Part shown: positions 60,095-64,000 of the stretch, piece after piece
How the letters are laid out: each line of letters starts with the position of its first letter
How positions within the stretch are numbered: position 1 is the stretch's first letter
Assembly: GCF_003019815.1 (NCBI RefSeq)
Contig: NZ_CP027773.1
Span: 2,801,001 to 2,865,000, forward strand
Length of the DNA stretch: 64,000 bases
Direction: 5' to 3'
From: Variovorax sp. PMC12
Lineage (GTDB): Bacteria > Pseudomonadota > Gammaproteobacteria > Burkholderiales > Burkholderiaceae_C
Notes under the pieces: generated by a model
The model's input: only the letters and a program-made list of their open reading frames with translations
Database searches by the model: none
What the model was told of the DNA's origin: nothing
Position numbers and translations under genes: made by a program

Positions 60095-60976
60095 ATATAT
60101 AGGAGGCTCGCCCTCGGGGCGCGTTTTGAAGCGGCGGTGCACCCAGTAGTACTGGGAAGGCATCGTGTCGATGTAGCCCTTCAGCCGCTCGTTCATGAGC
60201 GCCGTGTCGGCCTCGACATCGTCGGTCGGGAAGTTCTGCCAGGTCGGCAGCACCTGGATCTCGTAGCCGTCGCGCGTGAGCTTCGACACCACCGGCACCA
60301 CCTTGGCCTTGCCCAGCCGCGCAAAGCGCGACAGCGAAGGCACGGTGGCCGCCTGCACGCCGTAGAACGGCACGAAGATGGTCTGGTCGCGGCCGAAGTC
60401 CATGTCGGGCAGCAGGTACAGCAAGCCGCCCTTGCGCAGGCCCTGCAGCACCGGCTTGATGCCGTCCACCCGGTTGAGCGCCGCCACGTCGCCGAAGCGG
60501 GTGCGGCCTTCGCGGATCCAGGCATCGACCATCGGGTCGCGCTGGGTCGTGTAGATGGTGGCCGAGGGGCGCGCCGTGTGCATGGTCAGCGCGGTGGCCG
60601 CGGCGTCGAGGCCGTAGAAGTGCGGCGCGAACAGGATCATCGGCGCGTCGCCCTCGGCGATCTCGCGGATCTCCGAAGCCGCGCCGACCACCTTCAGCCG
60701 GCTCGCCACCACCTTTTCAGGGGCATGCCAGAGCCAGCCGCGGTCGAGCCACGACTGCGCCACGAAGACGAAGGTCTCGCGCGCGATGGCGCGGCGCTCG
60801 GCCTCCGACTTCCCGGGGAAGCAGACCGCGAGGTTGGTGTCGACCACGCGCCGCCGCGGCACGGCCACGGTATGCAGGATGCGGCCGAGGATCGCGCCGA
60901 AGCCGCGCACCAGCGGCAGGGGCAGCGGCGCGATCGCGCGCATGAAGCCGATGCCGAGTCGGGAACCGAGGCTCAT
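60092..60976 (-). CDS. LpxL/HtrB-like lipid A acyltransferase paralogue 1 (HX4D)
   Basis: This 294-residue member of the lysophospholipid acyltransferase family has an N-terminal membrane region. The catalytic H119-X4-D124 motif (APHFYGLDAAA) is followed by IYTTQRDPMVDAWIREGRTRFG, LLPDMDFGRDQTIFVPFYGVQAAT and the late YYWVHRRFKTRPEG, all LpxL landmarks. It adds a secondary acyl chain to lipid A from acyl-ACP. Its start overlaps the stop of a second paralogue by 4 bp. HX4D occurs in place of the more common HX4E of paralogue 2. Confidence 0.9.
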   Translation of the reverse strand: MSLGSRLGIGFMRAIAPLPLPLVRGFGAILGRILHTVAVPRRRVVDTNLAVCFPGKSEAERRAIARETFVFVAQSWLDRGWLWHAPEKVVASRLKVVGAASEIREIAEGDAPMILFAPHFYGLDAAATALTMHTARPSATIYTTQRDPMVDAWIREGRTRFGDVAALNRVDGIKPVLQGLRKGGLLYLLPDMDFGRDQTIFVPFYGVQAATVPSLSRFARLGKAKVVPVVSKLTRDGYEIQVLPTWQNFPTDDVEADTALMNERLKGYIDTMPSQYYWVHRRFKTRPEGEPPIY

Positions 60977-61863
60977 GCGGCCTCTCCGGTGGCGGCGGCC
61001 ACGCGCTCGCCGCGCGGCTCCTTGTAGCGGGCGTAGTCCCACACGTACTGGCCGGGCAGGCTGTGGATCAGCCGGCCGATGCCGTCGTTCATGGCCGCGG
61101 CGGCCTCCTCGATGGAGGCGGAGGGGTCGGTCAGCGCGGTGCCGACGATCGGCTCGAAGCGGATCACGTAGCCGGCACCCTTGGGCAGGCGTTCGCAGAC
61201 GCTCAGGAAGCAGGCCGCGCCGGTCTGTTGCGCGAGGCGGGGAAGCAAGGTCATGGTGTAGGCGGGGCGGCCCAGGAACGGCGCCCAGACGCCCTGCCCC
61301 AGCGGGGGCACCTGGTCCGGCAGGATGCCGGTGTAGCCGCCACTGCGCAGCGTGCGGATGAGGCCGCGCACGCCGCTGTTGTTGGTGGGAAGCGTCTGCA
61401 GGCCGGGCCGGTCGCGCGAGCCGGCGGCGATCAGGTCGGCCATCCATTTCTTGCGCGCCGGGCGGAACAGCGCGGTGATGGGCCCGTAGGCCGCCAGGAA
61501 GCGTTCGCCGATGGCCTGGCCACACATCTCCCAGCTGCCCAGGTGCGGCGCGACGAGGATCACGCCCTTTTTCGCCTGCATGGCGGCCTCGAAGGCCTCG
61601 ACGCCTTCCCAGCGCACCACGCGGTCCAGCACGGTCTGGCCGTGCGGGCGCAGCCAGAGCCAGGGCAGTTCGGACGCCATCTTGCCGGCGGCGGCGATGG
61701 CGGGACGGTATTGGCCCGGAGCGAAGCCCGCGCTCTCGGCGTTGGCCTTGAAGCGGCGGCGGTAGCCCGGCGCGCACCACCAGACCAGCCAGCCCAGCAT
61801 GGCGCCGAGACGATGCATCAACGGCATCGGCAAGCGGGCAAGCAGGCGAAACAGGGTGATCAT
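60973..61863 (-). CDS. LpxL/HtrB-like lipid A acyltransferase paralogue 2 (HX4E)
   Basis: This 296-residue protein is of the same family. It has an N-terminal hydrophobic segment (ITLFRLLARLPMPLMHRLGAMLGWLVWW), catalytic H107-X4-E112 in VAPHLGSWEMCG, ITALFRPARKKWMADLI, GILPDQVPPLGQGVWAPFLGRPAYT and a late GQYVWDYARYKEPRG. It probably adds the other secondary acyl chain. The start MITLFRLL is preferred over an upstream frame. Both genes diverge from metK. Confidence 0.9.
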   Translation of the reverse strand: MITLFRLLARLPMPLMHRLGAMLGWLVWWCAPGYRRRFKANAESAGFAPGQYRPAIAAAGKMASELPWLWLRPHGQTVLDRVVRWEGVEAFEAAMQAKKGVILVAPHLGSWEMCGQAIGERFLAAYGPITALFRPARKKWMADLIAAGSRDRPGLQTLPTNNSGVRGLIRTLRSGGYTGILPDQVPPLGQGVWAPFLGRPAYTMTLLPRLAQQTGAACFLSVCERLPKGAGYVIRFEPIVGTALTDPSASIEEAAAAMNDGIGRLIHSLPGQYVWDYARYKEPRGERVAAATGEAA

Positions 61864-61930
61864 TGAAAACGGGAGGGGGTCAAAAAACGGACGCGCGCGC
61901 ATGGTAGGCACGGCTCGAATAGAATTCAAA

Positions 61931-62060
61931 TTGTCGCCGAGTTACGGAACAACTTGCAGGGCGACAAACACAAGCGCCGAGGCGATTGTGCCCCGCCGGG
62001 CAACCGGCATCTGCTAAAGCGTTCGCCAGGGCTCCGCAGAGTTGGCAACGCGCCAAATCA
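61931..62060 (+). promoter_or_regulatory. Structured 5' leader of metK (unassigned)
   Basis: The 217 bp before metK contain several strong inverted repeats in order: TTGTCGCC/GGCGACAA (61931-61938, 61960-61967), GCCGG-GCAA-CCGGC with a GNRA-type loop (61995-62008), TCTGC/GCAGA (62010-62014, 62036-62040) and TTGGC/GCCAA (62042-62046, 62052-62056). The last ends 5 bases before CTTCAAGGAG. The layout suits an RNA regulator of S-adenosylmethionine synthesis, but I cannot match it to a known SAM or SAH riboswitch consensus. Confidence 0.4.
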
Positions 62061-62080
62061 CTTCAAGGAGTTTTGAACAA

Positions 62081-63268
62081 ATGGCGAACGATTTCCTCTT
62101 CACTTCCGAATCCGTCTCCGAAGGCCACCCCGACAAGGTCGCCGACCAGATCTCGGATGCCATCCTGGACGCGATCTTCGAGCAGGACCCCCGCAGCCGC
62201 GTGGCCGCCGAGACGCTGACCAACACCGGCCTCGTGGTGCTCGCCGGCGAAATCACGACCAACGCGCACGTCGACTACATCCAGGTCGCGCGCGACACCA
62301 TCAAGCGCATCGGCTACGACAACACCGACTACGGCATCGACTACAAGGGTTGCGCCGTGATGGTCTGCTACGACAAGCAGTCCAACGACATCGCCCAGGG
62401 CGTGGACCACGCATCCGACGACCACCTGAACACCGGCGCCGGCGACCAGGGCCTGATGTTCGGCTACGCCTGCGACGAAACGCCCGAGCTGATGCCCGCG
62501 CCCATCTACTACGCGCACCGCCTCGTCGAGCGCCAGGCCCAGCTGCGCAAGGACGGCCGCCTGCCGTTCCTGCGCCCCGACGCCAAGAGCCAGGTCACGA
62601 TGCGCTACGTGGACGGCAAGCCGCACAGCATCGACACCGTGGTGCTCTCCACCCAGCACAGCCCCGACCAGAGCGAGACGCCGACCAAGATGAAGGCCTC
62701 GTTCAACGAAGCCATCATCGAGGAGATCATCAAGCCCGTGCTGCCCAAGGAGTGGCTCAAGGACACGCGCTACCTGATCAACCCGACCGGCCGCTTCGTC
62801 ATCGGCGGCCCGCAGGGCGACTGCGGCCTCACCGGCCGCAAGATCATCGTCGACACCTACGGCGGCGCATGCCCGCACGGCGGTGGCGCGTTCTCGGGCA
62901 AGGACCCGTCCAAGGTCGACCGCTCGGCCGCCTACGCCGCGCGCTACGTGGCCAAGAACATCGTGGCCGCCGGCCTGGCGCGCCAGTGCCAGATCCAGGT
63001 GGCGTACGCCATCGGCGTGGCCGAGCCGATGAACATCACGGTCTACACCGAAGGCACCGGCGTGATCTCCGACGAGAAGATCGCCGAACTCGTGCGCGAG
63101 CACTTCGACCTGCGCCCGAAGGGCATCATCCAGATGCTCGACCTGCTGCGCCCGATCTACCAGAAGACTGCCGCCTACGGCCACTTCGGCCGCGAAGAGC
63201 CCGAGTTCACCTGGGAAGCCACCAACCAGGCAGCCGCCCTGCGCGCAGCCGCCGGCATCAAGGGCTGA
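62081..63268 (+). CDS. metK: S-adenosylmethionine synthetase MetK
   Basis: MetK makes S-adenosylmethionine from methionine and ATP. The 395-residue protein has the family blocks TSESVSEGHPDKVADQISDAILD, GAGDQGLMFGYACDET, the P-loop-like GGGAFSGKDPSKVDRSAAYAARY and the C-terminal PEFTWEATN. The ATG follows AAGGAG by 10 bases. An in-frame extension starting at 62042 falls inside the hairpin-rich leader and is not used. It diverges from the acyltransferase genes. Confidence 0.98.
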   Translation: MANDFLFTSESVSEGHPDKVADQISDAILDAIFEQDPRSRVAAETLTNTGLVVLAGEITTNAHVDYIQVARDTIKRIGYDNTDYGIDYKGCAVMVCYDKQSNDIAQGVDHASDDHLNTGAGDQGLMFGYACDETPELMPAPIYYAHRLVERQAQLRKDGRLPFLRPDAKSQVTMRYVDGKPHSIDTVVLSTQHSPDQSETPTKMKASFNEAIIEEIIKPVLPKEWLKDTRYLINPTGRFVIGGPQGDCGLTGRKIIVDTYGGACPHGGGAFSGKDPSKVDRSAAYAARYVAKNIVAAGLARQCQIQVAYAIGVAEPMNITVYTEGTGVISDEKIAELVREHFDLRPKGIIQMLDLLRPIYQKTAAYGHFGREEPEFTWEATNQAAALRAAAGIKG

Positions 63269-63289
63269 CGAGCCCCGGCCGCCGCTTCC

Positions 63290-64000
63290 TCAGGCAGCGG
63301 CGGCAGCCGAAGGAAAACGCACAGTGACCAGCAGCCCCCGCGCCTCGCGCGGATTGGCTGCCAGGTCCACGTTCGCATCGAAGGCGCGTGCGATCTCCCG
63401 CACGATGGCCAGCCCCAGGCCCGTGCCCTCGGTGTCCTGCGACACCCGGTAGAAGCGCTCGAACACGCGCTCGCGCGCCTCGGCCGGAATGCCGGGGCCG
63501 TTGTCTTCCACGGTCAGCTCGACCACCCCTTCCACCTTCCGCACGCCGACCGTCACCCGGCCGCCTTCCTGCGTGTAGCGCAAGGCGTTGTCCAGCAGGT
63601 TGGTGGCCAGCGCATCGAGCAGCGCCGGCTGGGCCTGCACCACGGCCTCGCCCGGCCCGGCCTCCGACTCCAGCCCCAGGTCGATGCCGCGACGGTCCGC
63701 CAGCGCCGCGAGCTGCTCGACGCAGCGCAGCGCCACCGCCGCGAGGTCGACCGGCTCCAGCCGCGTGTGTGCATCGCCGTGCTCGGCCTGAGCCAGCAGC
63801 AGAAGCTTGTTCGTCACGTCGACCAGCCGGCGGTTGCTGGTCTGCATCTCCTGCCACATTGCATCCATGTCGGCGCGGCGCGTGTCCCATTCGCCGCGGT
63901 GCTGCCGCGTGTAGCGCGCGAACTCGATCTGCGAGGCCTGCATGGCCAGCGGCGTGCGCAACTGGTGCGCCGCATCGGCAATGAAGCGCCGCTGCGCCTC
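63290..64000 (-). CDS. Sensor histidine kinase, C-terminal part (5' end outside window)
   Basis: The gene runs off the right edge of the window; about 236 residues are present. They include the phospho-acceptor H-box FIADAAHQLRTPL at the edge, a dimerisation helix, and the ATPase domain with N-box NLLDNALRY, G1 VEDNGPGIP, F-box RVFERFYRV and G2 GTGLGLAIVREIA. The H-box style is of the QseC/TctE group of two-component kinases. The response regulator and sensor domain lie outside. The Ala-rich C-terminus is encoded by a GC-rich inverted repeat. Confidence 0.92.
   Translation of the reverse strand, partial: EAQRRFIADAAHQLRTPLAMQASQIEFARYTRQHRGEWDTRRADMDAMWQEMQTSNRRLVDVTNKLLLLAQAEHGDAHTRLEPVDLAAVALRCVEQLAALADRRGIDLGLESEAGPGEAVVQAQPALLDALATNLLDNALRYTQEGGRVTVGVRKVEGVVELTVEDNGPGIPAEARERVFERFYRVSQDTEGTGLGLAIVREIARAFDANVDLAANPREARGLLVTVRFPSAAAAA

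Noticed and set aside
61931..62080. Calling the metK leader a SAM or SAH riboswitch
   Set aside because: The stems are real, but I could not match conserved loop or core sequences of any known class, so it is kept as an unassigned structured leader.
63278..63304. Perfect 8-bp GC hairpin after metK as a terminator
   Set aside because: It has no T-run and lies inside the Ala-rich C-terminal codons of the convergent kinase gene, so codon repetition may explain it.

Overview
The window is GC-rich chromosomal DNA of a betaproteobacterium in the Burkholderiales. It most resembles Comamonadaceae of the Variovorax type. This rests on protein character (SPINDLY-type GlcNAc transferase, system II cytochrome c maturation with ResB and CcsB, short-form HisG, mlaA inside the mla operon) and on gene order (pilMNOPQ-aroKB-dgt, gltBD, mlaFEDACB, bolA-murA-hisGDCBHA). 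The species is an inference. I see no prophage, tRNA, rRNA, CRISPR array or plasmid functions.

Layout: 1-6.4 kb holds the end of a GlcNAc transferase gene, mscL, a minus-strand set (MHS transporter, Nif3-like, pdxA) and a membrane-anchored HtrA protease. From 6.5 to 35.2 kb nearly everything lies on the minus strand. Read in the direction of transcription it runs gltB-gltD, mlaF-E-D-A-C-B, an ABC-2 exporter pair, bolA, murA, hisG-hisD-(two small envelope genes)-hisC-B-H-A and an AAA ATPase. A non-his block follows (a plus-strand symporter plus binding protein, and a mutarotase), then hisF-I-E, a DUF4870 membrane protein, a HIT hydrolase and tatA-B-C. So outer-membrane lipid asymmetry, peptidoglycan precursor synthesis, histidine synthesis and Tat export sit in one long co-oriented block.

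From 35.3 to 36.8 kb a REP-associated transposase with a nearby palindrome and an unrecognised gene separate gltB from the next minus-strand run. That run is pilM-N-O-P-Q, aroK, aroB, dgt, an MFS transporter, a DUF1415 gene and a methyltransferase, and the last five are joined by 4-bp start/stop overlaps. Plus-strand mrcA diverges from pilM. The rest is cyaY against lptM-lysA, msrQ/msrP, ccsB/resB with a diheme cytochrome c, engB, an alpha/beta hydrolase, two tandem LpxL-like acyltransferases, metK and the 3' part of a sensor kinase gene cut by the window end.

Most of the window is ordinary housekeeping DNA. The points that stand out are: a dispersed 95-97 bp element in two copies whose terminal hairpin differs by compensatory changes; a dicarboxylate-type symporter gene overlapping a periplasmic binding-protein gene with no ABC partners; an intrinsic terminator that ends a few bases before the presumed mlaF start; a 9-bp hairpin enclosing the start codon of the ABC exporter ATPase; a structured metK leader; and a his operon broken at two places. 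No clearly new multi-gene system is proven here; the symporter/binding-protein pair is the closest candidate.
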